From: Serratia ficaria
GTDB taxonomy: Bacteria > Pseudomonadota > Gammaproteobacteria > Enterobacterales > Enterobacteriaceae
Assembly (NCBI RefSeq): GCF_900187015.1
Contig: NZ_LT906479.1
Location: 1,550,001-1,614,000 of the forward strand
Direction: 5' to 3'
DNA length: 64,000 nucleotides
Shown here piece after piece: positions 33,106 through 43,426 of the stretch. A program made the position numbers and the translations under genes. Positions within the stretch are counted from its first letter, which is position 1; every line of letters begins with the position of its first letter. A model generated the notes under the pieces. That model saw only the letters and a program-made list of their open reading frames with translations. It was not told where the DNA came from and made no database searches.

Positions 33106-33122
33106 CTGGCCCGCCCCTTGCT
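33106..33122 (+). promoter_or_regulatory. Sigma-54 promoter of prpBCD
   Basis: CTGGCCCGCCCCTTGCT matches the -24/-12 consensus YTGGCACG-N4-TTGCW at all but one position, with correct GG/GC spacing. It is 36 nt before the prpB start. Confidence 0.85.
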
Positions 33123-33157
33123 CTCTGTGTTTCATACTGCCCATCGGAGAGAACGCC

Positions 33158-34048
33158 ATGACGCTGCGCTCACCAGGCCTGGCCTTTCGCCAGGCGCTGA
33201 GTAAAGAACACCCGTTGCAAATCGCCGGCGCGATCAACGCCAACCACGCCCTGCTGGCGCAGCGCGCCGGATTTCAGGCCATCTACCTTTCCGGCGGCGG
33301 CGTGGCGGCCGGTTCGCTGGGGCTGCCGGACCTGGGGATATCCACCCTGGACGATGTGCTGACCGATATTCGCCGCATTACCGACGTTTGCCCGTTGCCG
33401 CTGTTGGTGGACGTGGACAGCGGTTTCGGCGCCTCGGCGTTCAACGTCGCCCGCACGGTGCGCTCGGTGATCAAGGCCGGAGCGGCGGCGCTGCATATCG
33501 AGGATCAGGTCGGCGCCAAACGCTGCGGCCATCGCCCCAACAAGGCCATCGTTTCCACCGATGAGATGGTGGATCGCATCCGGGCGGCGGTAGACGCGCG
33601 CAGCGATCCGGATTTCGTGATCATGGCGCGCACCGACGCGCTGGCGGTGGAAGGGTTGGAGGCGGCGATCGAACGCGCCCGGGCGTACGTGGCGGCCGGC
33701 GCCGACATGCTGTTCCCGGAGGCGATCACCGAGCTGGGCATGTATCGCCGGTTCGCCGAGGCCACGCAGGTGCCGATCCTCGCCAACATTACCGAATTCG
33801 GCGCGACGCCGCTGTTCACCACCGAGGAATTGCGCAGCGCCCGGGTAGATATGGCGCTGTACCCGCTGTCGGCCTTCCGGGCGATGAATCGCGCGGCGGA
33901 ACGGGTGTACCAGGCGTTACGCGCGGAAGGCACGCAGAAAAACGTGATTGACGCCATGCAGACCCGCAATGAGCTGTACGAAAGCATCAACTACTATTTG
34001 TTCGAAGAGAAACTCGACGCCTTGTTCGCCCGCCAACGCGGCGAATGA
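33158..34048 (+). CDS. prpB: 2-methylisocitrate lyase
   Basis: 296 residues. The KRCGH active-site loop at 121-125 (Cys123) and VDVDSGFG metal-site segment are those of PrpB in the isocitrate lyase superfamily. It cleaves 2-methylisocitrate to pyruvate and succinate, the last step of the methylcitrate cycle of propionyl-CoA breakdown. I chose ATG 33158; the frame is open to 33047 but that part covers the promoter. It is the first gene of prpBCD under the sigma-54 promoter. Confidence 0.95.
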   Translation: MTLRSPGLAFRQALSKEHPLQIAGAINANHALLAQRAGFQAIYLSGGGVAAGSLGLPDLGISTLDDVLTDIRRITDVCPLPLLVDVDSGFGASAFNVARTVRSVIKAGAAALHIEDQVGAKRCGHRPNKAIVSTDEMVDRIRAAVDARSDPDFVIMARTDALAVEGLEAAIERARAYVAAGADMLFPEAITELGMYRRFAEATQVPILANITEFGATPLFTTEELRSARVDMALYPLSAFRAMNRAAERVYQALRAEGTQKNVIDAMQTRNELYESINYYLFEEKLDALFARQRGE

Positions 34049-34081
34049 GCGGCGTCCCCGGAAAAGCCAAACGAGGACAGC

Positions 34082-35245
34082 ATGAATCCAGCGATCCCCC
34101 CGTCAAGCCCGACCGGCGATAAGCCGAAAAAATCCGTGTCGCTGTCCGGCGTGCCCGCCGGCAATACCGCGCTGTGCACCGTGGGGCGCAGCGGCAACGA
34201 TCTGCACTATCGCGGTTACGACATTCTCGATCTTGCGCGCCACTGCGAGTTTGAAGAGGTTGCCCACCTGCTGATCCACGGCAAGCTGCCGAACCGCGAC
34301 GAGCTGCTGGCCTATAAACACCGGCTGAAGGCGCTGCGCGGTCTGCCGGCCAGCGTGCGCACGGTGCTGGAAGCCCTGCCGGCGGCCTCTCATCCGATGG
34401 ACGTGATGCGCACCGGCGTCTCGGCATTGGGCTGCACCCTGCCGGAAAAAGAGCAGCACGGCGCCGCCGGCGCCCGCGACATCGCCGACCGGCTGCTGGC
34501 GTCGCTGGGATCGATGCTGCTCTACTGGTATCACTACAGCCACAACGGCGAACGCATCCAGCCGGAAACCGACGACGACTCCATCGGCGCTCACTTTCTG
34601 CACCTGTTGCACGGCGAGCCGCCTTCCGCCAGCTGGGAGCAGGCGATGCACGCTTCATTGATCCTGTACGCCGAGCATGAGTTCAACGCCTCGACCTTTA
34701 CCGGCCGGGTGATCGCCGGCACCGGCTCCGACATCTATTCGGCGATCGTCGGCGCGATCGGCGCGCTGCGCGGGCCGAAGCACGGCGGCGCCAACGAAGT
34801 GTCGCTGGAGATCCAGCAGCGCTACGAAACGCCCGACGAGGCGGAGAGCGACATCCGCCGCCGCATCGACAACAAAGAGGTGGTTATCGGCTTCGGGCAC
34901 CCGGTGTACACCCTGTCGGACCCGCGCCATCAGGTGATCAAGGAGATTGCGCTGCGCCTCTCGCGGGAGGCGGGGGCGATGAAACTGTACGACATCGCCG
35001 ACCGGCTGGAGAGCGTGATGCGAGACAGCAAAAAGATGTTCCCTAACCTCGATTGGTTCTCGGCGGTCTCTTACCACCTGCTGGGCGTGCCCAGCGAAAT
35101 GTTCACGCCGCTGTTCGTCATGGCCCGGGTCAGCGGCTGGTCGGCGCACATTATCGAACAGCGGTTGGATAACAAGATCATTCGCCCGTCCGCCCACTAT
35201 ATCGGGCCGGAAGAACGGCCCTTCGTGCCGCTGGATCAGCGCTGA
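34082..35245 (+). CDS. prpC: 2-methylcitrate synthase
   Basis: 387 residues of the citrate synthase family. The catalytic His residues lie in [10 protein letters not shown] (about 235) and IGFGHPVYT (about 275), and an Asp near 325 completes the triad, as in PrpC. It condenses propionyl-CoA with oxaloacetate. GAGGA precedes the ATG. The N-terminal [13 protein letters not shown] segment is typical of methylcitrate synthases. It lies 33 nt after prpB in the same operon. Confidence 0.95.
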   Translation: MNPAIPPSSPTGDKPKKSVSLSGVPAGNTALCTVGRSGNDLHYRGYDILDLARHCEFEEVAHLLIHGKLPNRDELLAYKHRLKALRGLPASVRTVLEALPAASHPMDVMRTGVSALGCTLPEKEQHGAAGARDIADRLLASLGSMLLYWYHYSHNGERIQPETDDDSIGAHFLHLLHGEPPSASWEQAMHASLILYAEHEFNASTFTGRVIAGTGSDIYSAIVGAIGALRGPKHGGANEVSLEIQQRYETPDEAESDIRRRIDNKEVVIGFGHPVYTLSDPRHQVIKEIALRLSREAGAMKLYDIADRLESVMRDSKKMFPNLDWFSAVSYHLLGVPSEMFTPLFVMARVSGWSAHIIEQRLDNKIIRPSAHYIGPEERPFVPLDQR

Positions 35246-35283
35246 GCGCCCGGTGTTTTACCCTGGAACCATTGGACATCATC

Positions 35284-36735
35284 ATGCTTGAATCTGCCAC
35301 TCCCCCACGCCCGCCGTTCGACCGCGAAATGGTCGACATCGTCGACTACGTGATGAAAGAGGCCGTCGAGACGCCGGCGGCCTATCGCACCGCGCACTAC
35401 TGTTTGCTGGATACCCTCGGATGCGGCCTGGAGGCGTTGAGCTACCCGGCCTGCAAAAAATTGCTGGGACCGACGGTACCGGGCGCCGAAGTGCCCAACG
35501 GCAGCCGGGTGCCGGGCACCCGCTTTCAACTGGATCCGATCCAGGCGGCGTTCAACATCGGCGCGATGATCCGCTGGCTCGACTTCAACGATACCTGGCT
35601 GGCGGCGGAGTGGGGGCATCCTTCGGATAACCTGGGGGGCATCCTGGCGGTGGCTGACTGGCTGTCTCGCCAGGCGGTGGCGGCGGGCAAGGCGCCGCTG
35701 ACCATGAAACAGGTGCTGATCGCCATGATCAAGGCGCATGAAATTCAGGGCTGCATCGCGCTGGAAAACGCCTTCAACCGGGTCGGGCTGGATCACGTGC
35801 TGCTGGTGAAGGTGGCGTCCACGGCGGTGGTGGCGCAGATGCTCGGCCTGAGCCGGGCGGAGATCCTCAACGCGGTTTCGCTGGCGTGGGTGGACGGGCA
35901 GCCGCTGCGCACCTATCGGCATGCGCCGAACGCCGGCGCCCGCAAGTCTTGGGCGGCGGGGGATGCGACCTCCCGGGCGGTGCGGCTGGCGATGATCGCC
36001 GCCACCGGCGAGATGGGTTACCCTTCGGCGCTGACGGCGCCGACCTGGGGGTTTTACGCGGTGTCGTTCGGCGGCAAACCTTTCCGCTTCCAGCGGCCGT
36101 ACGGCGCTTACGTGATGGAAAACGTGCTGTTCAAGATTTCGTTCCCGGCCGAGTTTCATGCCCAGACCGCCGTGGAAGCGGCGATGACGCTGCACCGGCA
36201 GATGCAGGCCGCCGGGAAAAGCGCCGCCGATATCGACCGGGTGAGCATTCGCACCCATGAAGCCTGCCTGCGCATTATCGATAAGCAGGGGCCGCTGGAT
36301 AACCCGGCCGATCGCGATCACTGCATCCAGTATATGGTGGCGATCCCGCTGCTGTTCGGCCGGCTGACGGCCGCCGACTACGAGGATAACGTGGCCGCTG
36401 ACCCGCGTATCGACGCGTTGCGCAGCAAGATCCATTGCCAGGAGGACGCCGCCTTTACCCGCGATTACCACCATCCGGAAAAACGCGCGATCGCCAATGC
36501 GCTGACGGTGACGTTTTCCGACGGCAGCTCCCTGGACGAGGTGACGGTGGCGTATCCTATCGGCCACGCGCGGCGGCGCGAAGAAGGCATTCCGCTGCTG
36601 ATCGAGAAATTCAAAACCAACCTGGCGCGCCAGTTCCCGGCTTTGCAGCGGCAGCGCATTCTGGCGGTCTCGCTGGATCGGCAGCGGCTGGAGCAAATGC
36701 CGGTCAACGAGTACCTCGACCTGTGGGTGATTTGA
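35284..36735 (+). CDS. prpD: 2-methylcitrate dehydratase
   Basis: 483 residues, the length I recall for E. coli PrpD, of the MmgE/PrpD family. Recognisable segments are [15 protein letters not shown] near the N-terminus and [20 protein letters not shown] in the middle. It dehydrates 2-methylcitrate to 2-methyl-cis-aconitate. A TTG at 35272 could extend the frame by four codons, but the ATG at 35284, with GGAC 8 nt ahead, is preferred. No prpE (propionyl-CoA synthetase) follows; a LysE gene comes next. Confidence 0.94.
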   Translation: MLESATPPRPPFDREMVDIVDYVMKEAVETPAAYRTAHYCLLDTLGCGLEALSYPACKKLLGPTVPGAEVPNGSRVPGTRFQLDPIQAAFNIGAMIRWLDFNDTWLAAEWGHPSDNLGGILAVADWLSRQAVAAGKAPLTMKQVLIAMIKAHEIQGCIALENAFNRVGLDHVLLVKVASTAVVAQMLGLSRAEILNAVSLAWVDGQPLRTYRHAPNAGARKSWAAGDATSRAVRLAMIAATGEMGYPSALTAPTWGFYAVSFGGKPFRFQRPYGAYVMENVLFKISFPAEFHAQTAVEAAMTLHRQMQAAGKSAADIDRVSIRTHEACLRIIDKQGPLDNPADRDHCIQYMVAIPLLFGRLTAADYEDNVAADPRIDALRSKIHCQEDAAFTRDYHHPEKRAIANALTVTFSDGSSLDEVTVAYPIGHARRREEGIPLLIEKFKTNLARQFPALQRQRILAVSLDRQRLEQMPVNEYLDLWVI

Positions 36736-36812
36736 GGCGAACGGCGCTGGCAAAAAGCGCCGCCGTCGCTATGATGGAAGCTCCGCTTCCCGACGACGAT
36801 CCCAGGTGATAT

Positions 36813-37442
36813 ATGATTGATGCCGCTACGCTGTTGCTGTTTTCCGGTGCCTGTCTGGCGCTGACGCTCACCCCCGGCCCGGACATGCTGCTGATAGCTT
36901 CGCGCAGCATCAGCCAGGGGCGGCGCGCCGGTTTCGCCTCGCTGGCGGGCATTCAGCTTGGCACCTATTGCCACGCGCTGGCGGCGGCGCTGGGTTTGTC
37001 GCAGCTGTTTGTCGCCGTGCCGCTGGCTTACGACGCGGTGAGAATGCTCGGCGCGGGCTATTTGCTGTATCTGGCGTGGAAAACGCTGCGATCGGGCAGC
37101 GGCCTGCAGGCTTCCGCCGGGTTGCAGGCGGTGCCGACGGCGCGCATTTTCCGCCAGGGGCTGTTCACCAATATCCTCAATCCCAAAATGGCGCTGTTCG
37201 TGCTGGCGCTGTTCCCGCAGTTTATCGATCCGCACGCCGGCTCGGTGGTGGTGCAGATGCTGATGCTGGCCACGGTGTTGAACCTAGTCGGGTTGTTGAT
37301 CAACGGCGGGGTGATCCTGGCGGTCAGCCGCATGAAAAGCCGCTTTGCCGGCCGTCGCTTCAGCGCCCGCTGGCCGAATTACCTGCTGAGCGGGGTGTTC
37401 GCCGGCCTGGCCTGCAAGCTGATTTTCGACGGCCGCAAATAA
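36813..37442 (+). CDS. LysE/RhtB-family amino acid exporter
   Basis: 209 residues with six hydrophobic segments. The N-terminal LALTLTPGPDMLLIASRSIS is the LysE/RhtB signature (T-P-G-P), and GLFTNILNPKMALFVLALFP the second conserved block. These proteins export homoserine, threonine or other amino acids. It lies 77 bp after prpD on the same strand and could be read through from it, but there is no metabolic link. Its stop is 2 nt from the stop of the convergent regulator. Confidence 0.92.
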   Translation: MIDAATLLLFSGACLALTLTPGPDMLLIASRSISQGRRAGFASLAGIQLGTYCHALAAALGLSQLFVAVPLAYDAVRMLGAGYLLYLAWKTLRSGSGLQASAGLQAVPTARIFRQGLFTNILNPKMALFVLALFPQFIDPHAGSVVVQMLMLATVLNLVGLLINGGVILAVSRMKSRFAGRRFSARWPNYLLSGVFAGLACKLIFDGRK

Positions 37443-37444
37443 GC

Positions 37445-38281
37445 CTATTCCTGCAATAGCGCTTCAAACGCCGCGCTGGCCGGGCTATCCGCCAGCGCGC
37501 TGTACATCACCAGCCGCAGATGATTTTCTTCGTCGACGATAAAAGACGCGTGCTCGAAGGTGACCTGGCCGACCTCCGCCACCTCGAAGGTGCGTTGCCC
37601 CTGGCAGCGGCCGTGAATGTCGTGCTGTTGCCACAGCTGGCGGAACTGCGGCGATACCTGCTCCAGCGCCTGTACCCGTTGCCGCATGACCTCGTCTTCC
37701 GGCGCGCGGGCGTAGTCGCGGCGGAAACTGGCCAGCACCTGCGGCGCCTGCGCCTGCCATTCCACCAGCCGTTGATTGAGCTGCGGATCGGCGAACAGCA
37801 TCCACAGCATGTTGCGCTGTTCCGCCGGGCGTTCACCGATAGCGAACAGCCGCTCCGCCGCCGGGTTCCAGGCGATGATGTCCCAGCTTAAATTCATCAC
37901 GTAGGCCGGCCGCCGCGTCAAATCGTCCAGCAGGCGGCGCACCAGCGGCGAGACCTGGCACCACTGATGGCCGACCGACACCGGCGGCCGTTGATGAGCG
38001 AGCAGAAACAGGTGATAGCGGCCGGTGGCGTCCAGCTTCAGCACCCGCGCCAGGTTCTCCAAAAACTCCACCGACGCATTGATTTCCCGCCCTTGCTCCA
38101 GCCAGGTGTACCAGGTCAGGCCGACGCCGGCCAGGGCCGCGACCTCCTCACGCCGCAGCCCCGGCGTGCGGCGTCGGCTGCCGCTCGGCAGGCCTACCGC
38201 CTGCGGCGTCAGACGTTCGCGTTTTTGGCGTAAAAAATCCGCCAGTTCCTGACGGGTGCGGTTGAGCGCGCGTGGGGGCAT
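37445..38281 (-). CDS. XRE-family regulator with MmyB-like ligand-binding domain
   Basis: 278 residues. The N-terminal XRE helix-turn-helix (about 10-80, RTPGLRREEVAALAGVGLTW, TWLEQGREINASVEFLENLA) precedes a PAS-like MmyB domain (about 105-270; NLSWDIIAWNPAAERLF). MmyB-type regulators bind a fatty-acid-like ligand and usually repress a neighbouring oxidoreductase or efflux gene. I chose ATG 38281; the upstream extension to 38479 lies in the divergent MFS gene's promoter and coding region. ATAGTA repeats at 38307 and 38324 may be its site. Confidence 0.88.
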   Translation of the reverse strand: MPPRALNRTRQELADFLRQKRERLTPQAVGLPSGSRRRTPGLRREEVAALAGVGLTWYTWLEQGREINASVEFLENLARVLKLDATGRYHLFLLAHQRPPVSVGHQWCQVSPLVRRLLDDLTRRPAYVMNLSWDIIAWNPAAERLFAIGERPAEQRNMLWMLFADPQLNQRLVEWQAQAPQVLASFRRDYARAPEDEVMRQRVQALEQVSPQFRQLWQQHDIHGRCQGQRTFEVAEVGQVTFEHASFIVDEENHLRLVMYSALADSPASAAFEALLQE

Positions 38282-38381
38282 GTGGGCCGTCCTGTTGCTG
38301 TCAGTAATAGTATAAGTGGCTATATAGTAACAGTTTAAGACATGTTCCATACTGCCGCCATCCCAATTTCTGGAGGCAGTT

Positions 38382-39806
38382 ATGGAACAGTCATTATCTT
38401 GCGGCACGCGGGGTTTGCCCGGCCTGCCGGTGTTGTTGCTGGGCGGGTTTGTCACGGTGTTCGACCTGTTTGTGGTCAACGTGGCGGCCCCGGTGATCCA
38501 ACGGCAGTTCGCCGCCGATTTTTCCGGCGTTGGGCTGATCGTCGCCGGCTATGAGCTGGCGTTTGGCGTGCTATTGATCGCCGGCGGGCGTTTGGGGGAT
38601 CGCTTCGGGCGGCGGCGGATGTTCAGTCTCGGCATGCTGGGGTTCGCGTTGACCTCGGCGTTGTGCGGGGCGGCGAGCTCTCTCGGCATGCTGATTGTGG
38701 CGCGCTTTCTGCAAGGCGCGGCGGCGGCGCTGCTGTTCCCGCAAATCTATGCGCTGCTGCGGGTGTTGTACAACCCGCATCAACGGCGGCGCGCCTTTGC
38801 CTGGCTGGGCATGACGCTGGGGCTGGCGGCTATTTTCGGCCAGATCCTCGGCGGGTTTATCATTGAGGCGAATGTTTTCGGCAGCGGCTGGCGGATGATT
38901 TTCCTGATCAATCTGCCGATTGGCGGGCTGGCGCTGCTGGCCGCCCGGCGCCTGCCGGAGTCGAGGCTGCCGCAGGCGCAGCGGCTGGATGGCGTCGGCT
39001 TGCTGTTGGCGGCCAGCGGGCTGTTGCTGCTGTTGGTGCCGCTGCTGGAGGGGCCGTCACGCGGCTGGCCGCAGTGGGTGTGGCCGACGCTGGCGCTGGC
39101 GGCGCCGACGCTGTGGGGGTTTATCCGCTGGGAGCGGCGGCTGGCGCGGCGTTCCGGCGATGCGGTGCTCGACCCGGCGCTGTTCCGGCAGGGGCATTTC
39201 GCGCATGGCGTGGCGGTGGTGCTGGCGATTTACTCTACCGCCTCCTCCTTCTTTCTCTGTTTCGCGCTGCTGCTGCAGGCGGGCGTGGGGCTGACGCCGT
39301 TTCAGGCCGGCAGCCTGTTCGCTCCCGCCAGCCTGGCCTTCATGCTGGCGTCGATGCTGGCGCCCAGGCTGGCGCAGCGCTGGGGCGACCAGGTGCTGGC
39401 GACAGGCGTGGCCGTCTACGCCGCGGGCCTGGCGCTGCTGGTGGCTCAGGTGCTGTGGGGTGCGGCGTTGGTTCATCCGCTGCGGCTGTTGCCGGGGTTG
39501 GTGGCGTTGGGCTTCGGCCAGGCGCTGAGCATGACGCCGCTGCTGAATCTGGTGCTCGGGCTGGCGCACGAGCGTCAGGCGGGCATGGCGGCCGGGCTGG
39601 TCTCCACCGTGCAACAGGTGGGCGGCGCGCTGGGCATCGTCGCCAGCGGCGCCTTTTTCGTGCCGCTGCTGGCCGGCGGCGGCGGGGCGGAGCGCTATGG
39701 CCAGGCGTTTGCCGGCGCGATGCTCTACAACCTGCTGGCGATGGCCATCGCCTTTGTGCTGCTTAAGTGGATCATCCGACAGCGGCATAAAGTGGATCTT
39801 CAGTAA
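38382..39806 (+). CDS. MFS multidrug-type transporter (DHA2, EmrB/QacA group)
   Basis: 474 residues, about 14 hydrophobic segments as in DHA2 drug:H+ antiporters. GGRLGDRFGRRRMFSLG is motif A in loop 2-3, and FLQGAAAALLFPQIYALLRV the characteristic helix 4-5 region. It is divergent from the XRE-MmyB regulator, which is the likely repressor. The start has GGAGG 7 nt ahead. The substrate is unknown. Confidence 0.9.
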   Translation: MEQSLSCGTRGLPGLPVLLLGGFVTVFDLFVVNVAAPVIQRQFAADFSGVGLIVAGYELAFGVLLIAGGRLGDRFGRRRMFSLGMLGFALTSALCGAASSLGMLIVARFLQGAAAALLFPQIYALLRVLYNPHQRRRAFAWLGMTLGLAAIFGQILGGFIIEANVFGSGWRMIFLINLPIGGLALLAARRLPESRLPQAQRLDGVGLLLAASGLLLLLVPLLEGPSRGWPQWVWPTLALAAPTLWGFIRWERRLARRSGDAVLDPALFRQGHFAHGVAVVLAIYSTASSFFLCFALLLQAGVGLTPFQAGSLFAPASLAFMLASMLAPRLAQRWGDQVLATGVAVYAAGLALLVAQVLWGAALVHPLRLLPGLVALGFGQALSMTPLLNLVLGLAHERQAGMAAGLVSTVQQVGGALGIVASGAFFVPLLAGGGGAERYGQAFAGAMLYNLLAMAIAFVLLKWIIRQRHKVDLQ

Positions 39807-39864
39807 ACCGCCGGCGGGTGCTATTGCTGTCTGCATCATTTGCAGAGCTTGAGGAGCCAACGTT

Positions 39865-40497
39865 ATGTATCAACCCGCCGCATTTCGCGAAGACCGTCTC
39901 GAGGCGCAGCTTGCGCTGGCGCGCGCCAATCCGTTGGGCATGTTGGTCAGCCAGGGGGAACAGGGGCTGACGGCCGATCCGCTGCCGTTTTTGATCGACG
40001 CCGACCCGCAGGGGCAGCTGTGGCTGCGGGCGCATCTGTCGCGCGCCAACGGCCACTGGAAACTTCTGCGGCAGACGCCGGAGTGCCTGGTGATATTCCA
40101 GGGGACGGAAGGCTATATCTCGCCGGGCTGGTATGAATCCAAGCGCCTGACCGGCAAAGCGGTGCCGACCTGGAATTACAGCCTGGTGCAGTTCCACGGC
40201 GTGCCGACGGTGATCGAGGATCCGCTTTGGCTGCGGCGGCAGCTGGAGGGGCTGACGGCGCTGCAGGAGGGGCGTCAGCCCGCCCCCTGGCGGCTCGACG
40301 ATGCGCCGGCCGGCTATATCGCCGGGCAAATCAGGGGCATTGTCGGCATCGAAATCGCCGTTACCCGGCGCGAAGGCAAATGGAAAATGAGCCAGAACCG
40401 CAGCGCCGGGGATATCGACGGCGTGATTGACGGGCTGCGCGCCGGTGGTGAGGCGCAGCGGCGGCTGGCGGAGGAGGTTGAGCGGCGGCGCGGATAG
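39865..40497 (+). CDS. PaiB-like FMN-binding protein
   Basis: 210 residues of the FMN-binding split-barrel PaiB family. The core YISPGWYESK with VPTWNYSLVQFHG is nearly diagnostic, and the C-terminus contains KMSQNRSAGDIDGVIDGLR. In Bacillus, PaiB is described as a regulator of sporulation and degradative enzymes, but the wider family appears to be flavin-binding proteins of unclear role. The gene stands alone on the plus strand between the MFS pump and ybiB, probably with its own promoter. Confidence 0.9.
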   Translation: MYQPAAFREDRLEAQLALARANPLGMLVSQGEQGLTADPLPFLIDADPQGQLWLRAHLSRANGHWKLLRQTPECLVIFQGTEGYISPGWYESKRLTGKAVPTWNYSLVQFHGVPTVIEDPLWLRRQLEGLTALQEGRQPAPWRLDDAPAGYIAGQIRGIVGIEIAVTRREGKWKMSQNRSAGDIDGVIDGLRAGGEAQRRLAEEVERRRG

Positions 40498-40533
40498 GGT
40501 ATGCTAACCAGAGTGACATCAGGGGAGCAGGCG

Positions 40534-41493
40534 ATGGATTACAGCAAAATTATCAAAGAAATAGGTCGCGGCAAAAATCATGCGCGCGATCTGGATCGGC
40601 AAACCGCGTTCGCGCTGTATCAGGCGATGCTGGCCGACGAGGTGCCTGAGCTGGAACTGGGCGGCATTCTGATCGCGCTGCGCATCAAGGGCGAAGCCGA
40701 AGAGGAAATGCTGGGGTTCTATCAGGCGATGCAGCAGCAGGTTTTGCCGCTGCAGGCGCCGCAGGGGCGGCCGTTGCCGGTGGTGTTGCCGAGCTATAAC
40801 GGCGCGCGCAAGCAGGCGAACCTGACGCCGCTGTTGGCGCTGCTGTTGGCGAAAGTCGGGTTGCCGGTGGTGGTGCACGGCGTGTTGGACGACAGCACCC
40901 GCGTGACCAGCGCCGAAACCTTTCGCGCGCTGGGGCTGCCGTGGTCGGAAGACGCCGTTCACGCCCAGCGGCGGCTGGACAGCGGCGAACCGGTATTCAT
41001 GCCGGTGTCCGCGCTGTCGGCGCCGCTGGCTCGGCAGCTCGGCCTGCGCTGGCGGATGGGGGTGCGCAACAGCGCGCATACCCTGGCCAAGCTGGCGACG
41101 CCGTTTGGCGAGCAGGATGCGTTGCGCCTCGCCAGCGTTTCGCACCCGGAGTACGTCGGCCGCGTGGCGTCTTTCTTCCGCCAGATCGGCGCCCGCGGGC
41201 TGCTGATGCACGGCACCGAGGGGGAAGCCTACGCCAACCCGCAGCGCTGCCCGCAGATCCATTATATCGCCGACGGCGAACAGCGGGTGCTGCTGGAGCG
41301 GCCGGGGCAGGATGAAACCCCGGCGCTGCCGGCCGCCCGGGACGCCGACACCACCGCCCGTTGGATCGAACGTTGCCTGGCGGGGGAGGTGGCGATCCCG
41401 CTGTCGATCCAGCGGCAAATCGCCTGCTGCCTGGTGGCCGCCGGCGAGGTTGAGACGCTGGAGCAGGGCCTGGCGCGTCTGCGACAGGCCTGA
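40534..41493 (+). CDS. ybiB: TrpD2-like nucleic-acid-binding protein YbiB
   Basis: 319 residues (E. coli YbiB 320). It has the anthranilate phosphoribosyltransferase-like fold but lacks the PRPP-binding residues of TrpD. The diagnostic segments IKEIGRGKNHARDLDRQTA, LPSYNGARKQANLTPLL, MRWRMGVRNSAHTLAKLATP-like and HGTEGEAYANPQRCPQI all agree with YbiB, which binds DNA and RNA without sequence preference. I chose ATG 40534 (GGAG 6 nt ahead). In E. coli it directly follows dinG; here about 10.7 kb separates them. Confidence 0.93.
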   Translation: MDYSKIIKEIGRGKNHARDLDRQTAFALYQAMLADEVPELELGGILIALRIKGEAEEEMLGFYQAMQQQVLPLQAPQGRPLPVVLPSYNGARKQANLTPLLALLLAKVGLPVVVHGVLDDSTRVTSAETFRALGLPWSEDAVHAQRRLDSGEPVFMPVSALSAPLARQLGLRWRMGVRNSAHTLAKLATPFGEQDALRLASVSHPEYVGRVASFFRQIGARGLLMHGTEGEAYANPQRCPQIHYIADGEQRVLLERPGQDETPALPAARDADTTARWIERCLAGEVAIPLSIQRQIACCLVAAGEVETLEQGLARLRQA

Positions 41494-41539
41494 ATCCCGC
41501 CTATACTGGAACATCACGCATATCGGCTGAAGGATGGTT

Positions 41540-43396
41540 ATGCAACAGGCTCTCGATTACTTCAATCAATTGAATCAGGATTATCTCGACGTTCACCGCG
41601 CCAAGGAAGATTTGTTCTGGCAGAACTACATGGGGATCGGCGATGAAGAGGTTTCGGCGCGTTTTTCAGCCGCGGAAAGCGCCTATAAGCGCTTTATCGC
41701 CGAGCCGCGGCGGATGGGCGAAATCCGCCGGCTGTTGGCCGGGTTGGAGAGGCTGCCGCAGGATGCGCAGCGCGATGCGCTGCAGCACGGGCTGAACGGC
41801 TGGCTGCGCTTTTTCGACTGCAACGTTATTGAAGATGGCGAGGCGCAGGCGCTGCTGGATCAGATAATCCAGGCCGAGGCCGATCTGTATTCCCGCCGCA
41901 AGGGTTATCAGGCCACGCATTTGAACGCCGACGGGCGGCGGGTGCCGGCGTCGCTTGGCGAGCTGCTGACCAATCAGGCCACCAACCCGCATGAAGACTA
42001 TCGCCGCAGCTCGCAGAGCGCGCTGCGCGATCTGGAGCAATGGCTGCTGCATAACGGGCTGCCGGAACTGATCGGCCTGCGCAATCGCTTTGCGCGCCGG
42101 ATGGGCTACCGCAACTATTTCGATTACAAGGTGAACAAAACCGAGCGCATGACGCCGGAACAGCTGTTCGCCATTCTCGATCGCTTCGAACGCGAAACCC
42201 GCGAGGCCAACGCCCGCAGCCTGCAGCAGCTGGCGGCGGAGAAGGGCCAGCAGGCGCTGGAACCGTGGAACCTGCGCTTCGCCAGCGCCGGCGACGTGAC
42301 CCGCCAGCTGGATCCCTATTTCCCGTTCGCCCGCTCGCTGGAGCGCTGGGTCAACAGTTTCAAGCGGTTGCACATCGGTTTTCGCGGCGCGGAGCTGAAT
42401 CTCGACTTGCTGGTGCGCCAAGGCAAATATGAGAACGGCTTTATGCACGGCCCGGTGCCGCCGTTCATTCAGCAGGGCAAGTGGCTGCCGGCGCGCATCA
42501 ACTTCACCAGCCTGGCGCAGCCGGGCATGGTGGGCAGCGGCGCTCAGGGCCTCAATACCCTGTTTCACGAAGGCGGCCACGCGGCGCACTTCGCCAATAT
42601 TTGTCAAAACGCCCCGTGCTTTTCGCAGGAATTCCCGCCGACCTCGATGGCCTATGCCGAAACCCAGTCGATGTTCTGCGACAGCCTGCTGGATGACGCC
42701 GATTGGCTGAAGCGCTATGCGAAAAACGCCGCCGATGAGCCGGTGCCGGATGCCTTGATCGAGGCCGGCATCGCCGCACGCCAGCCGATGCGCGCGTTCA
42801 ACGAACGGCACATTCTGCTGGTGCCGTATTTCGAGTGGGCGCTGTATCAATGGGACGATGAACAGCGCACGCCGCAGGCGATCACCGCGCTGGCGCGCGA
42901 GGTCGAGCAAAAGATCCTCGGCATCAGCGGCAGCCCGCGGCCGACGTTGGCGATCCCGCATTTGCTGTCGCTGGAGTCGGCCTGTTCCTATCAGGGCTAT
43001 CTGCTGGCGATGATGGCGGTGGAGCAGACCCGCCAATTCTTCCTGCAGCGCGACGGCTATCTGACCGACAACCCGGCGATAGGGCCGGATCTGGCGCGCC
43101 ACTACTGGCTGCCGGGCAACGGCGTCAGCCATGACGATACGCTGCGCAGCCTGACCGGCGAGGGCTTCAATCCGGACTATCTGGCCCAGGCCTGTAACCG
43201 GACGGTGGCGCAGGCCTGGCATGAGGCGCAGCAATGCATCGCCGCCGCAGCCGCACGGCCGCAGCCGCCGGCGGATTTCTCCCTGGCGGCGCATATCCGG
43301 GTGGTGGACGGGGATACGCTGCTGGCGGACAACGCCGACGGCGACGAGCGGATGTGTCGCGATTTCGCCGCGGCGATTAACGCGCGTCTGGCCTGA
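41540..43396 (+). CDS. Zinc metallopeptidase, M3-like (oligoendopeptidase) family
   Basis: 618 residues. HEGGHAAHF at 343-351 gives the HExxH zinc site, with a further Glu downstream in the helical C-terminal part (AYAETQSMFCDSLLDD) as third ligand, as in M3 peptidases. The protein has no signal peptide and should act on oligopeptides in the cytoplasm. The N-terminal half is helical and rich in Arg/Gln. Two ATGs (41534, 41540) are possible; the second is better placed after AAGGA. A strong terminator follows it at 43427. Confidence 0.88.
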   Translation: MQQALDYFNQLNQDYLDVHRAKEDLFWQNYMGIGDEEVSARFSAAESAYKRFIAEPRRMGEIRRLLAGLERLPQDAQRDALQHGLNGWLRFFDCNVIEDGEAQALLDQIIQAEADLYSRRKGYQATHLNADGRRVPASLGELLTNQATNPHEDYRRSSQSALRDLEQWLLHNGLPELIGLRNRFARRMGYRNYFDYKVNKTERMTPEQLFAILDRFERETREANARSLQQLAAEKGQQALEPWNLRFASAGDVTRQLDPYFPFARSLERWVNSFKRLHIGFRGAELNLDLLVRQGKYENGFMHGPVPPFIQQGKWLPARINFTSLAQPGMVGSGAQGLNTLFHEGGHAAHFANICQNAPCFSQEFPPTSMAYAETQSMFCDSLLDDADWLKRYAKNAADEPVPDALIEAGIAARQPMRAFNERHILLVPYFEWALYQWDDEQRTPQAITALAREVEQKILGISGSPRPTLAIPHLLSLESACSYQGYLLAMMAVEQTRQFFLQRDGYLTDNPAIGPDLARHYWLPGNGVSHDDTLRSLTGEGFNPDYLAQACNRTVAQAWHEAQQCIAAAAARPQPPADFSLAAHIRVVDGDTLLADNADGDERMCRDFAAAINARLA

Positions 43397-43426
43397 GGCG
43401 CTAGGGTGAGCCGCGATTTTTAGTTG

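Noticed and set aside
35236..36753. A 505-codon minus-strand frame opposite prpD
   Set aside because: Same reasons: antisense to a conserved gene, composition biased to His/Arg/Gln.
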